A stretch of 27,071 bases of DNA from Mnemiopsis leidyi (Eukaryota > Ctenophora > Tentaculata > Lobata > Bolinopsidae). Each line of letters starts with the position of its first letter. The stretch's first letter is position 1. Made by a program: the position numbers and the translations under genes. The notes beneath the pieces were generated by a model. The model ran no database searches, had not been told where the DNA came from, and saw nothing but the letters and a program-made list of their open reading frames with translations. The stretch covers positions 100,070 to 127,140 of the forward strand of contig JH153140.1 of assembly GCA_000226015.1 (NCBI GenBank), in the 5' to 3' direction. Of this stretch, positions 1 to 9,292 are shown one piece after another.

Positions 1-248
1 GCAAATATCTACATACCAAGGTGGGAATAGTAATACAGACTGCAAATATCTACATACCAAGGTGGGAATAGTAATACAGACTGCAAATATCTACATACCA
101 AGGTGGGAATAGTAATACACGACTGCAAATATCTACATACCAAGGTGGGAATAGTAATACACGACTGCAAATATCTACATACCAAGGTGGGAATAGTAAT
201 ACAGACTGCAAATATCTACATACCAAGGTGGGAATAGTAATACAGACT
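1..248. repeat. 41/42-bp minisatellite, six copies
   Basis: Six head-to-tail units start at 1, 42, 83, 125, 167 and 208, with lengths 41, 41, 42, 42, 41 and 41. The 42-bp units carry one extra base near the unit end (acacgact instead of acagact). On the minus strand each unit reads as the end of the adjacent GPCR exon plus the first bases of its intron, so each contains a splice-donor-like CCTTG|GTATGT. The array is cut by the window edge, so its true copy number is unknown. Confidence 0.97.
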
Positions 249-424
249 GCGAAGTCCCCAACGGCCAGCAGTCTGAACAGGAACTGCGGGACGGACTTGT
301 GTGATCTAGAGTTGTAGACAAAAACTACGGGGTTAACGACAAAGCCCACCCCAGCACAGAGGAGGAGAAAACTGACAATCAGGACATCAGGGAATGTTCC
401 TCCTCCCTCACTGAACAGCGCCAT
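224..424 (-). CDS. Rhodopsin-like (class A) GPCR, 5' coding exon, partial
   Basis: A 67-codon exon starts at the ATG at 424-422 and ends at a strong donor (CTTG|GTATGT, intron from 223) in phase 0. Residues about 14-38 form a first membrane segment with the family's TM1 Asn (N31, context FVVNPVV). Residues about 48-67 start a second segment with the LLAVGD motif, which carries the conserved TM2 Asp (D57). This is the usual N1.50/D2.50 pattern of rhodopsin-family receptors, which are plasma-membrane receptors that signal through G proteins. The short polar N-terminus has no signal peptide, as is common in the family. The frame stays open past the donor to 50, but that extension only translates minisatellite units and is probably intron. 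Further exons (TM3-TM7) would lie left of the window. Ligand and subfamily cannot be told. Confidence 0.72.
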
Positions 425-886
425 GTGGGTCCTGGGCTGGTAGGGGAGTTCACGGGTTATGTGTCGAGCTATTGTACTTGTATCTTGTAACGATGTATAA
501 CTGTATATATGAATATTTAAAACAGCTTTCCAGTGTTTGGATGTATGTTTATATGTACAATATATATTGAAACACGGAAAGCTGTATTTTTAATTTTTCG
601 TGCCGATGCTTAATATTGAAAAGAGTGAATTGGGGCAATAATAATAAGAATAATTAGAACAAAAAAACTTCGGAGCCAAAGTAGACGTTAACGATGGGTA
701 ATATCAGATAGGGGAATTTTTGCCTAAATGATGTCGCTGCTGTGGGTCGTTATCTACTTAAAGGTTCTTTTAATTGTGGTAGTTACTTATACTCTGCAGA
801 TGTAACGGCTTACTCAGCGCTACAGTCTCTGTTGAACAACACGCTCCACACTGGTCAGTCATTATGCAGCTCGATTCTGGGGCCCA

Positions 887-930
887 TTATAAACTGTTTA
901 TAGACTCGTTATAAACTGTTTATAGACTCG
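887..930. repeat. 22-bp tandem duplication with an internal odd palindrome
   Basis: Two identical 22-bp copies (887-908 and 909-930), followed by the first four bases of a third. Each copy contains TATAAAC-T-GTTTATA, a 7+1+7 inverted repeat. Confidence 0.95.
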
Positions 931-996
931 TTATGGGTTGTCTCCCCGTTAGAAATGTAGGACAAAGCATGTTTATAGTTAGTCTATCACTGAAGC

Positions 997-1275
997 GAAA
1001 CACGTTCATTGAAGAGTACATAATGAACATATTGTTGTTCTTTGATATCAGCACACAACATGTACCGAAACGATGAAAAGAAATATCAAATCAATACTTG
1101 TTTCTTTACCAATGAAATAAAGACAAGTCAAATATGTAACTCATGTACGAATGTTTAGTCGAGAAGGCTGACTAACTGATCCTAGCTTAGTTTTTGATCT
1201 TCTTTTGCATATTGCCTACGTTTGAAACACGTTCATTGAAGAGTACATAATGAACACATTGTTGTTCTTTGATAT
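997..1275. repeat. Pair of 52-bp direct repeats 227 bp apart
   Basis: Positions 997-1048 and 1224-1275 are the same over 52 bp except for one substitution (aacatatt versus aacacatt). Each copy contains GTTCATT and AATGAAC, a 7-bp inverted repeat around an 11-nt loop. The 175 bp between them is not itself repeated. Confidence 0.93.
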
Positions 1276-1648
1276 TTTCAAGTGATACTGTGACCGAGTT
1301 GATAATAAAATAATGTTTGAGCTTATCAGGTAGGCTTAAGCATTAGTTTGACAAACTCTCTGGGCACATGTCAGTTGCCTGAGATATGAAAGAAATGCAT
1401 TCATCATCAATGCAGCAAATCGATCGAGAGAGTACTATGCTACCATTAACTACCCTACAATTTTCCAAGAACCGAGGTACTGTTCTGGTATACGGCCACG
1501 GCTTTCGTTTTATTAGGATACAGAACTGAAGTACGTTAATGTTTCTAATGATATTGTATAGAACGGTAAGAATTTGTCTACTTTAATGCTCCTAGTGATA
1601 TCTGGTGAAGTAAAATGGTATACTAGTAGTAGTGTTGTAGAATGAATT

Positions 1649-1720
1649 AACACATTACCGCTGGACAATGCTCCAATCATTCAGACAGGATTCTGAATGA
1701 TCTACATGAAGAAATGTGTT
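1649..1720. repeat. Nested inverted repeat (hairpin)
   Basis: The inner stem is ATCATTCAG (1676-1684) paired with CTGAATGAT (1693-1701) around an 8-nt loop, perfect over 9 bp. An outer perfect 8-bp pair, AACACATT (1649-1656) and AATGTGTT (1713-1720), encloses it. No target duplication was recognised. Confidence 0.7.
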
Positions 1721-2290
1721 GTTGTGGTCTGCGAGTCATTTGTCCAATGTTCTGATAGTGGACATATCGAGCTAGAAATTAAATAGAACTCCCAAAGAGA
1801 CTGAATTAAGTGACTCGAAAGTGACAAAAGTGACAAAATCTCCAAGGAAATTGTGTTCCTACATTTATGCTACCTTCTCGATTTCAATATAACTACTGGC
1901 CTCGATTCAAAATCTCAAGAGATGCTGCACCTGGCATCAATCTGTAATTAAACAATTAAATCAGAAACATACAGTTTAAAGGCAATGTGGTTTGTAGGGA
2001 TGGCCGCTTGGACTGAAGGATTGCGGACGAATGATTACCATCAAAGTGTTTCATTGACTCAATTTGATTATCTGCAATGAGTTACTCTGTCGGGCAACTG
2101 TTCAAAAATTTTAAAAGGTAAATCGAAAAGAACTAGCTCTGTTGGCTATCAAACAGCAAAGGAACTGGCCTAAGTCGAATACCATTGTTCAGGAGATTCG
2201 GGAGTCGTCAACGCCATAAATTAAAGCTGAAATTTGTAAACGCCGTCTTACAAAAGTTTGTAGAAACCCTGTAATATCCAACCATAAAGG

Positions 2291-2310
2291 TATCTCCAGA
2301 TCTGGAGATA
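2291..2310. repeat. Perfect 20-bp palindrome
   Basis: TATCTCCAGATCTGGAGATA equals its own reverse complement. Six further bases pair outside it (CCATAA at 2282-2287, TTATGG at 2317-2322), giving an interrupted cruciform-like structure. Function unknown. Confidence 0.9.
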
Positions 2311-3504
2311 TAATAGTTATGGATAACACAATGTCAAATACGGGGCCGGGGCGTGTACTGCCATACTTGAGCGTGTCTAGACCTTCAACTGATAATAGGA
2401 GATGACCCTCTTTCCATTTGTATGGACCTCATCATTTATCGTCTTACGGCTTACTGACAGACTGGCGAGTCTGAGAATACACCAAGGAAAATGGAAAGTT
2501 GTCCTTGTGAGGACGGTTATATAATGGAGTGGTGGAGTGGTACAGGAGGAAACTAACTATCTTGCTAGATTAAATCACGAGAATGAGGAGAAGTGATCAA
2601 ACAAACAGAGTTGTATAAAAGTTCGTTGTAATCCCTACTACATGCATCTTAATAGCAGAACAAACTGCTTTATGTCTATCATCTTGCAATCTGCATAACC
2701 ATTGTCCCGGACAAGACTACAAAAGAAATCAAATGAGATCAAACTAAGGAACATGGCTGAGTTTTTACACATATCAATATCGATTTACAAAATGCGAATA
2801 AGATGTTGGTTGCAACCAACACTGTATACGGCCAACTCAGTAATTGGCAGTACAAAAGGCCAGCCTCCGCCTTTCGCTATAGAATTCAGAGAATATCGCG
2901 GGTAGAGATGTTGTAGGCATGGTCGCTAGCTTGCTCTTCTGTCACCGATTGGGTGTAATTCGAATTTGACCTTTTGTGATATACAAAGGGCCTAAACTGC
3001 AAGCTTTTACCCCATTAAAGATGAAAAGCATACCATAAACTTAGATATTGAATAGTATTAGATCATCCCTATACTTCCATTCTTTAAATCCGCGTTTAAC
3101 AGTTCATTGATGATAAAATCCGGAATTTTTCTAAAGCCGTCACGTTGACGATAATGACAGACAGGTTGCACGTGTAAATTCTATATTATGCAACCAAGCC
3201 CGACTCCTTAATCACACTCCAAATTATCGATCTAGAATTTATTAAGTTTCAACAATGGAAGGGTGGAGTTTACTTAACTTAACGTAGTTGAGATTCTTGG
3301 AATGCTATTTTTAGCAGTCTCAGATGACATCTGTTTGCTAAGTTATAAGCAAATTCTTTTTCGCGCATTAGCAGCCATGTGTGGCCTAGTTATGTCGTGA
3401 GCGATGACCACGTCAGATTATAAATTTTCACTGATAACCTTGACGTTTTGCTACGTAAAACTTCAGTAATTTAAATGATTTACAGCTTGATATTTAACAA
3501 AGAA

Positions 3505-3556
3505 CAGAGCGTTATTCTACTATTCAGTCCGTTGGACAGAGTTGGATAACGCTCTG
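3505..3556. repeat. Inverted repeat, 11-bp perfect stem
   Basis: CAGAGCGTTAT (3505-3515) pairs with ATAACGCTCTG (3546-3556) around a 30-nt loop that holds a small GTCC/GGAC stem. It lies just upstream of the retrotransposon remnant. Confidence 0.85.
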
Positions 3557-3689
3557 GAGCAGTTCACAGAAAGTGGTAGAAAGGTTAAAGAACATGCTGC
3601 CTCAGTTTAGTACGGTACAGCAAGACTCAAAGAGTCATACTCTGAGCCCCTCTCCAACCTAGGCAAACTTAACTTAGGACAGCTTCACA

Positions 3690-3911
3690 GTACCTTACCG
3701 CCCAAGCTGTAAGCTAAACTACCACCTTAATAAGTACAAACCACAACGAATATCTGGGTCATGTCCTTACTGCTCCATGGAGGAGGAAACCGTGGACCCA
3801 ATTATCAGACAGTGTCTGATGTGGTTCTATAGGAGAGGACGATTCTTGAATTGGTGCTACACTTCTGTCTTAAAGATAGCCGACCGCCTTTCAACCTACA
3901 CTGATTGGTAA
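3690..3911 (+). pseudogene. Decayed 3' end of a non-LTR retrotransposon reverse-transcriptase ORF
   Basis: Read from 3690, one frame gives about 73 residues ending at a TAA (3909-3911). It contains KLNYHLNKYKPQRISGSCPY, then a C-x2-C pair (CPYC) followed by an EEET motif and, after IIRQ, a further Cys. This matches the C-terminal tail of LINE reverse transcriptases of the Jockey/CR1 type, where an LRTGH..LN..L block precedes a C-x2-C...H-x4-C motif. Here the expected His is Pro (DPIIRQC), and the preceding LRTGH block is scrambled. No upstream polymerase domain remains in frame. A short reading frame just before it (about 3541-3606, in another frame, containing LDNALEQFTESGRKVKEHAA) may belong to the same copy. 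It is almost certainly dead. The superfamily is inferred from this tail only. Confidence 0.6.
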
Positions 3912-4853
3912 AAACGAGGAAATAAAACAACTGAATATCAACAAGCTATTAAAAATAGATGTTTGGTGAAAGCAAAAGGCCGCGCTGGCCTTATCTCACA
4001 GTTACATTATCAAGGCACCACGCCCAGTAAGCTAAATTCTGCAGTTTGAGATACTACAACGAGAGTAAAGGCGTCAATATAAAAGTTAACCGGACACACT
4101 GAATATCCTGAACGGGCTCCAACTTTCCGCTCGAGAATTCTGTGGCTAGACGAAGTCGATTTAGAACACGTTCTATGCAATAATCTTATAACTGTGCAGA
4201 CAGAGAAGTAGAGAACACTTTTGAAATTAATTCCTCTAATTGTTTCAGTATAGCTTTTATATTCTGTTGTCATCTGGTGACCGGTTTACAGGGGGTCAAT
4301 AGTCTTTATTTCGGTTCTGACCACCAAATATGGCATCTTGGCTCATCAAATAATTTGTTGATCTTGAGCTATCTTGAGAGCTTGTGAAATGATTAATTTT
4401 TGCATCATGTGGCATCTGAACAGCCTTTCTAGAAAAATCAAGAAAAAAATATTTTTTCAGATATATGCCAAAATCAATCGAAGGTAGAAAAATATCATGC
4501 AATGTTATCAAAATTTAAGACAAAATCACAACTTCCATCAACCTTTATACTAGAGCTTGGTTTTCACTTCAAAAAAGCACGACGGAAAGCAACATTATAT
4601 TGCACTAAATGGAGAATCAGCTAAACCACAACGCTACAACTTTAATGGCATATCTGCTGCTATTAGCATAGCAATATCCTTGATATTCATCGTATAATTT
4701 GATCCAGTATAGTCTGCCAGACAATCATCTCTTGTCTTTCTTGATCTTCTTTTCTCTTCTGATCCGATCCTGCGGTGTTGAGTCCACCCATGCTGCAAAA
4801 TTAATGGGTTTGAGTGATTTACAAGGACTGTCTCTGTGAGCGGAATGCGGATA
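3912..4853. other. Non-coding region with no recognised feature
   Basis: AT-rich sequence between the retroelement remnant and the 3' end of the minus-strand lectin-like gene. Small ORFs on both strands (4010-4273, 4296-4511) have no recognisable domain, splice context or composition shift. I see nothing else in it. Confidence 0.55.
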
Positions 4854-4859
4854 TTTATT
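4854..4859 (-). promoter_or_regulatory. Polyadenylation signal AATAAA for the lectin-like gene
   Basis: On the minus strand AATAAA lies about 180 nt after the TAA stop at 5038-5040. That is a normal 3' UTR distance and supports a terminal exon there. Confidence 0.5.
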
Positions 4860-5037
4860 TAAACAGATCAGCAAATACAACATATCAGCACGTAGAGGAT
4901 CGAGCTGAGTTCGTTTTTCGCATGCTAGACTTTTCTCGAATAGCAAATTTTTCAGGCACCAATATTCGCCGGTCACCAAAATTAATGGTAGAAACGTATC
5001 ATTACCAACATTTTCTGGTGAAAACAAAGAACAACAA

Positions 5038-5930
5038 TTAAATCCATCGTTCATCACCTCTAACATGGATTTCTCTGAACCCCAGAGCTCCCCTTCCTTT
5101 CTTGATGATAAGAACATGATCTCCATACGTTTCAGGAGAACAGTCCACTATGATGTAACGTGATTTAGAGCTAAAGTAGAGGTTCCGACTTAGCCCACAC
5201 TGCTCCCAGCCAGTCTTAGGATCGTGGATGAAAACCTGAACAGATTTCTTTCAAAGAGTTTTTAGATTAGAAACATTTAGATTAGTTTTTATAAGAAACC
5301 AGACTGACTGTGCGGTCATTATTTAAGATACTAGATAGCCTAGGTGAAATTTGACAAACTTCAATGTTTTCTCCTCTTGGACATATCAATTAAAAAATCC
5401 CTTCAAACTGAATGAAATTGAAGGAAGAAAAACTAACAGTGAAACCTCTGATGAGCTTAGCGAATGGTTTCAAGTAGAACAAGCTGAGCCATCCAATGTG
5501 GTAGGTTTCACCTAACGATACTGCGATCCAGGAATTACTTCTATAGTGTGTCCTGTAGGGCTAGTATAAGATGTTATCTAATAAAAATTCGTAGTTTATA
5601 TTTAAACTTATTTCATCAAGTTGCAAATGACCCAAATGAGTAACACCAATTTTTATCGGGGATTTTTTAGATTATATTACTGACGCTTAATTTGGAGGTA
5701 ATACTTCCGTTTGCACTAAGTAGTGCTTAAAATCAGCCACAAGAAGTGTAAATTAATTCCAATCAAGCTAAGCTACAAAGTTCCTGTTTTAATCAAGTGA
5801 AAAGTACTCACTGAAATAACTCACATAGCGTAGGTGTGCATGTTCCCATCTGTTGCGTGTCGGGGAAGACCTCGTCTAGTGTGAGAGCTCATCGTTACCG
5901 GCCTGTGTTCTGCTACGTTCCTCCAAATTC
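5038..5930 (-). CDS. F-type-lectin/F5-8C-like domain protein, three 3' exons (spliced)
   Basis: Exons, in minus-strand order: 5930-5825 (106 nt), 5552-5438 (115 nt), 5235-5038 (198 nt, TAA stop). Donors are AT|GTGAGT and ACT|GTTAGT; acceptors are TCCCAG, CTACAG and TTCAG. Phases agree at both joins (AT+G gives Met; then phase 0). The product has the galactose-binding-like layout in order: NVAEHRPVTMSS then ATDGN (family: NVA..kpatqSS...A.DGn); THYRSNSWIAVSLGETYHIG (family: sHt..pWW.VdLg..y.I); then LIRGFT; WEQCG; RYIIVDC; GDHVLIIKK; and LGFREIHVRG, the closing EVEVyG strand. The fold usually binds sugars or lipids on secreted or surface proteins. After the expected His, no R-x-D follows at the 24-26-residue spacing that F-type lectins use for fucose, so fucose binding is doubtful. 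Exon 1 begins in phase 1, so upstream coding exons and any signal peptide lie beyond 5930. A (CT)10 tract sits upstream of the first acceptor. Confidence 0.8.
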
Positions 5931-5954
5931 CTGGGATACAGTTATTTGGAACCC

Positions 5955-5974
5955 AGAGAGAGAGAGAGAGAGAG
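5955..5974. repeat. (GA)10 microsatellite forming a pyrimidine tract on the minus strand
   Basis: Ten AG dinucleotides on the plus strand. On the minus strand this is a CT tract 22 nt upstream of the acceptor at 5931-5933, so it could act as an extended, length-variable polypyrimidine tract. Confidence 0.9.
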
Positions 5975-6737
5975 GTCTGGCACAATCACCTTCTACTAGT
6001 TAAAATGGAGCAAATCGGGAACCGTGTAAATGTGGACCTCATCTTGACTTAAAAAGAGTAGCAAAGTCTAGATATTTTACAAAAATTCACTGATAATTTG
6101 GGCTTAAAGTTTCCCTGTAATTAATTTTAATTATGCAAACTCTTTGATGTCAGTTATGGGTTCATTAAAGCATTATATGGAAGAAGAACACCTTTAATCA
6201 ATGAACTAATCGATTAATTGGTCGATAACTTTATGCTGTGCAGTGTAATTACCTCTACCACGTTGTTTCCTCCATCAAGCTACCTTTCTAGTTATTCTCA
6301 AGTAGTTTATTTAGTGCACATTGTTATAACTTATAAGGGTTTGAAACTTTTACTGTTCAGAAATTACCCTCGCAATAACCCTTAAACATTGTTATATGTT
6401 TTTCTACCTCCAGTAGAAGGACGCTAATGACTAGTACGTAAACGACTGTACTGACCCTTCAAAAACTATATATCTGCAGTCGAAAACAGACGTTAATTGG
6501 AATTTAGCTTTAATTATCGTAATTATACCCATTTATTCGAATTATTTAAGTAGATAAAATAGTTAAGCTAGAAAATCACGCGACATTGTTTCTTATGTCA
6601 CCGCATAATAATAATGAAAACTATCTAGTATTAACTGATGACTGTTCTGCATATTATAATTAGGATATAAGCGGCACGCTTTCTTTCTCCAAGGTTTGTC
6701 ATAAGAATGCTTGGATGTTATCCTGAATGTATCCCGT

Positions 6738-6771
6738 GCTGATGTCCACCCATTGCTGATGTCCACCCATT
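6738..6771. repeat. 17-bp tandem duplication
   Basis: TGCTGATGTCCACCCAT occurs twice in a row (6738-6754 and 6755-6771). Confidence 0.95.
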
Positions 6772-7263
6772 GCTCATTATGTTCTCATACGACTAACAGT
6801 CTGATCCTTGCTATATGGTTAGGTTTATGACTGACTATAAACATTTGTTAACTGAATCCATGCAATTTCTTACAGGAAAACTACTATGTATGCTGCTTAA
6901 TGATCTGTTAAATGTATACTGAAAAATGTTTTGATCGTTTGGTTTGCTTAACTAGTGGAGGGAGTCCTGGAGACTCCATCTTAATGTCATTTTCTGAGCA
7001 TGGTGGCGATCTGAGTTCTCTCACACTGAAACTTCTTTGTCCATTGTACTGATTGACACTTCTTCTTGCTTCACAGCTTGCTCTTCTTTTAAACCATAGA
7101 CTAATTTCACATCAGAAGCCACACCTTTCCCTACCCATTTCATGTACATCAATCATCTTCATTTACTATTTCAATTAAAGAAATAGCAAGCTTGCTCATG
7201 ATTGATTCTGTGAACTGATCATTGTTTCTGCCTAAAAGTCGACATACACATATATCCCGAGCT

Positions 7264-7284
7264 GGCGCTCAAAGCAGAAGCGCC
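7264..7284. repeat. Short GC-rich hairpin
   Basis: GGCGCT (7264-7269) pairs with AGCGCC (7279-7284) around a 9-nt loop. The surrounding 7250-7460 is more GC-rich and CpG-rich than its neighbours, which suggests an inserted or functional patch, but no family was recognised. It differs from the animal histone 3' stem-loop in stem and loop size. Confidence 0.6.
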
Positions 7285-8203
7285 CCATGATTTAACTCCA
7301 CATCTATTGTCAGGCCCGCAGTGTTCCCCGTGCGTCGTTCCACGGTGTACAAGTGCCCCTTTGTCCGGTTCTTAGCTTCTTAGCTTCTTTGAGATGATGT
7401 CGCCGCACTTGCAGATAGCACTGCAGCTAATCTCCCCCACACTGTCTGGAGAGAGAGTTGTATTTTACCACGATTATGGAAGAAACGAGTGTGTGCGGAC
7501 TAGGGGGCTCTTCTATAGTGCTCTGACATGCATTGATGAATTGTCCTCGTATAAACTTCATCAGTTATGAGCGTCTTGTTTTTTTATAAATTTGTAATAT
7601 CCGTAAATTTTAACAAACTTTTTAAAATACGCCTAGTTATTTAGAAATTTGTCTGCTGGTTTACTGTATCGGTTTCTCCTCTTACAATACCCTACTAATA
7701 CTAAGGACATTTTTGTTTTTCCCAGCCATTTCGTTGGGTTTTGGTAGACAAATGACAATCAAACCCAGCCGTAATCTAAGATACAACTCCAGCATGAAGA
7801 CAGTCTGGAAGTCTTGCTTAACGTCAACTTTTAAGCAACCTTACTCTACGCGTGTTTACTCCACTTATTTAGCTTGAACTTTTGTAACGCTCTAATTTTC
7901 CGACTGCCGGGTTAAATCAAGATTTATCCAGTGGAATCCTAATGCCAGCCTAATTTTTGTTCATGTTGGTTGATTTTCTATTGTTGAATGTTTGTTATGA
8001 CAGACTTGGAAATGAAGTTTACGTGAAATTTTGCAACATATCCTAACGATTGCATTGTAATTTGTCGTATCATTGAATCGTGGCGGGAGTAATCCTGAAT
8101 GCTTAAATTGTTGTGTAATTCTCATATATTATGTGCTGTTACGCGGTTCATTTCAAACATAAGGTAAAATTCCAGATAATCGTTTCTATCAGTAAATCGT
8201 TAC

Positions 8204-8357
8204 CAAGTCGACTACCGCCTTTGTTAGGTCTGAACCACAAGCTCTTCATTGCCAACTCTATCTGTTTCCTCTTCAGTGTCGCTCTGTCTTCCTCTTTTAT
8301 TCTCGAAAGAAGTTCCTCTACGTTGAAACTTGCATTGTTCTCCAGGCGTATTATACC
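8204..8357 (-). CDS. Candidate helical exon, possibly upstream part of the lectin-like gene
   Basis: Bounded by a CTTCTAG acceptor (8360-8358) and a CTTG|GTAACG donor (intron from 8203), this 154-nt stretch gives 51 full codons plus one base. The predicted peptide is charged and helical: RLENNASFNVEELLSRIKEE, then a lysine- and glutamate-rich stretch ending SLWFRPNKGGSRL. It ends in phase 1 and the first lectin-like exon (5930) starts in the matching phase, so the two could splice across a 2.27-kb intron, placing a coiled-coil-like segment before the lectin-like domain. The acceptor has a weak pyrimidine tract. The link is an inference with roughly a one-in-three chance of phase agreement by luck. 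Confidence 0.4.
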
Positions 8358-8433
8358 CTAGAAGGATGGCTTATTTGAATTAAGCACGTCTAGGATTCAA
8401 GAAGGTTCAGTTGTTCGCCGTAATATTACGTTT

Positions 8434-8616
8434 ATGATATGTGAATGTGAATATTATTTTCTATTCCTGACAAATCTTCAGGTATTCTACTTAAAAAGAA
8501 ATCTTAAAAATCTCCAAGCCATGTATTTGAATCACGAAAGCACTAATGAAATTTTGTCCCCGCAAACAATTAGCGTGGGAGATTATGATCGCCTTGTGGC
8601 CGCAAGAAAAAGTTAA
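8434..8616 (+). CDS. Candidate small ORF or terminal exon, unknown product
   Basis: A good acceptor (pyrimidine-rich sequence then TTCAG, ending at 8481) precedes a 44-codon reading frame to TAA at 8614-8616. The frame is open back to an ATG at 8434, so it may be a 60-residue ORF or a terminal exon starting at 8482. The sequence looks protein-like (for example NHESTNEILSPQTISVGDYD) but matches no family I recognise. The minus strand is also open here, so strand is uncertain. Its stop codon falls inside the first unit of a 41-bp duplication. Confidence 0.25.
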   Translation: MICECEYYFLFLTNLQVFYLKRNLKNLQAMYLNHESTNEILSPQTISVGDYDRLVAARKS

Positions 8617-8674
8617 AAGTTGCGATGGTTTTGCTTGTGGCTGCAAGAAAAAGTTTAAAGTTGCTAGGGTTTTG
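8593..8674. repeat. 41-bp tandem duplication
   Basis: Two diverged 41-bp copies (8593-8633 and 8634-8674) share cttgtggcYgcaagaaaaagtt and ...ttttg, followed by the start of a third (cttgtg). It is unrelated in sequence to the 41-bp minisatellite at 1-248. Confidence 0.9.
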
Positions 8675-8983
8675 CTTGTGACAAGGCTAAGTAGTCAGTA
8701 GACCCTGCCTCAATAGAATGTAAACTGCAATTCACAGTATCTGTCCTCTGAACTTTTAACCTTCGGGTGGCCATCTACTTATTTGCCTAAAAACTGCATC
8801 CGACATTTTTAGTGAAAAAGAATTTAGAAATTCGTTTGCGCTTGGCTAGTCGACCTTGTCAAGAATTATTTACTAATTAGCTGTTGACTGTTGGTTTTCT
8901 TAGTTCTGTTGCATACTTGATAGAATGCTTCTGAAGTGCGTCATCTTAGGTGCGGAGCTGCGTTTCGTTTTTATTTTTCTCAG

Positions 8984-9292
8984 AATTCCAGAAAAAATGT
9001 CTAAAAAGGAAGTCACAAATGCGAATACCGTAAAAAAAGAAAAGAGAGGAACAAGCCAACGCCTTGACTGTGTAAGGTAAAATAGATAACAGAGGTGTCA
9101 AGAATTTGCTTTAACATGTGACAACATGTGACCACATGTGACAACGAATGACTTAAAGTTATTATGGGAGCCAGGTACAACCGATGCTCTTACGTGTCAA
9201 AACCTATTCGCGAAAATGAGACTTAACCATGTTAACTAACCGTTCCGTTGATAGACGTTTCCAGGAAGAAAACCAAAAGCACCAATCTGTAG
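8984..9292 (+). CDS. Candidate two-exon lysine-rich C-terminus, unknown gene
   Basis: Candidate internal exon 8984-9076 follows a strong acceptor (pyrimidine run then CTCAG) and ends at AAG|GTAAAA. Candidate terminal exon 9265-9292 follows TTTCCAG and ends in TAG. Phases agree: two bases left over from the first exon plus one from the second make AGG (Arg). The joined peptide is basic: IPEKMSKKEVTNANTVKKEK, then RGTSQRLDCVRKKTKSTNL and stop. An in-frame ATG at 8997 could be a start, since no upstream exon with matching phase was found. Basic, low-complexity peptides arise easily by chance in AT-rich DNA, so this stays tentative. Confidence 0.28.

Larger units (their letters stand above)
425..3504. 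other. Non-coding region upstream of the GPCR exon
   Basis: AT-rich sequence without a convincing exon. The part next to 424 should hold the promoter and 5' UTR of the minus-strand GPCR, but no core promoter motif stands out. It contains a 22-bp tandem duplication, a spaced 52-bp direct repeat, a nested hairpin and a 20-bp palindrome, each listed separately. Short ORFs here (for example 2702-2905) have no recognisable domain. Confidence 0.6.
5931..8203. other. Putative long intron or 5' flank of the lectin-like gene
   Basis: AT-rich sequence with no signal-peptide exon that I could find on the minus strand. It holds a GA microsatellite, a 17-bp tandem duplication and a small GC-rich hairpin. 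A 40-codon minus-strand ORF from the ATG near 7141 (starts MKWVGKGVASDVKL, acidic/lysine-rich C-terminus) is open but not recognised. Confidence 0.5.

Noticed and set aside
50..223. Continuation of the GPCR ORF through the minisatellite
   Set aside because: The residues LLFPPWYVDICSRV repeat only because the DNA repeats; 41-bp units shift frame and a strong donor ends the exon at 224.
4725..5126. 133-residue minus-strand ORF
   Set aside because: It overlaps the real terminal lectin-like exon in another frame; the spliced frame gives the domain motifs and this one gives none.
6960..7150. 40-codon minus-strand ORF starting MKWVGKGVASDVKL
   Set aside because: Open and lysine/glutamate-rich, but no signal peptide, donor in the right phase for the lectin-like gene, or recognised family.
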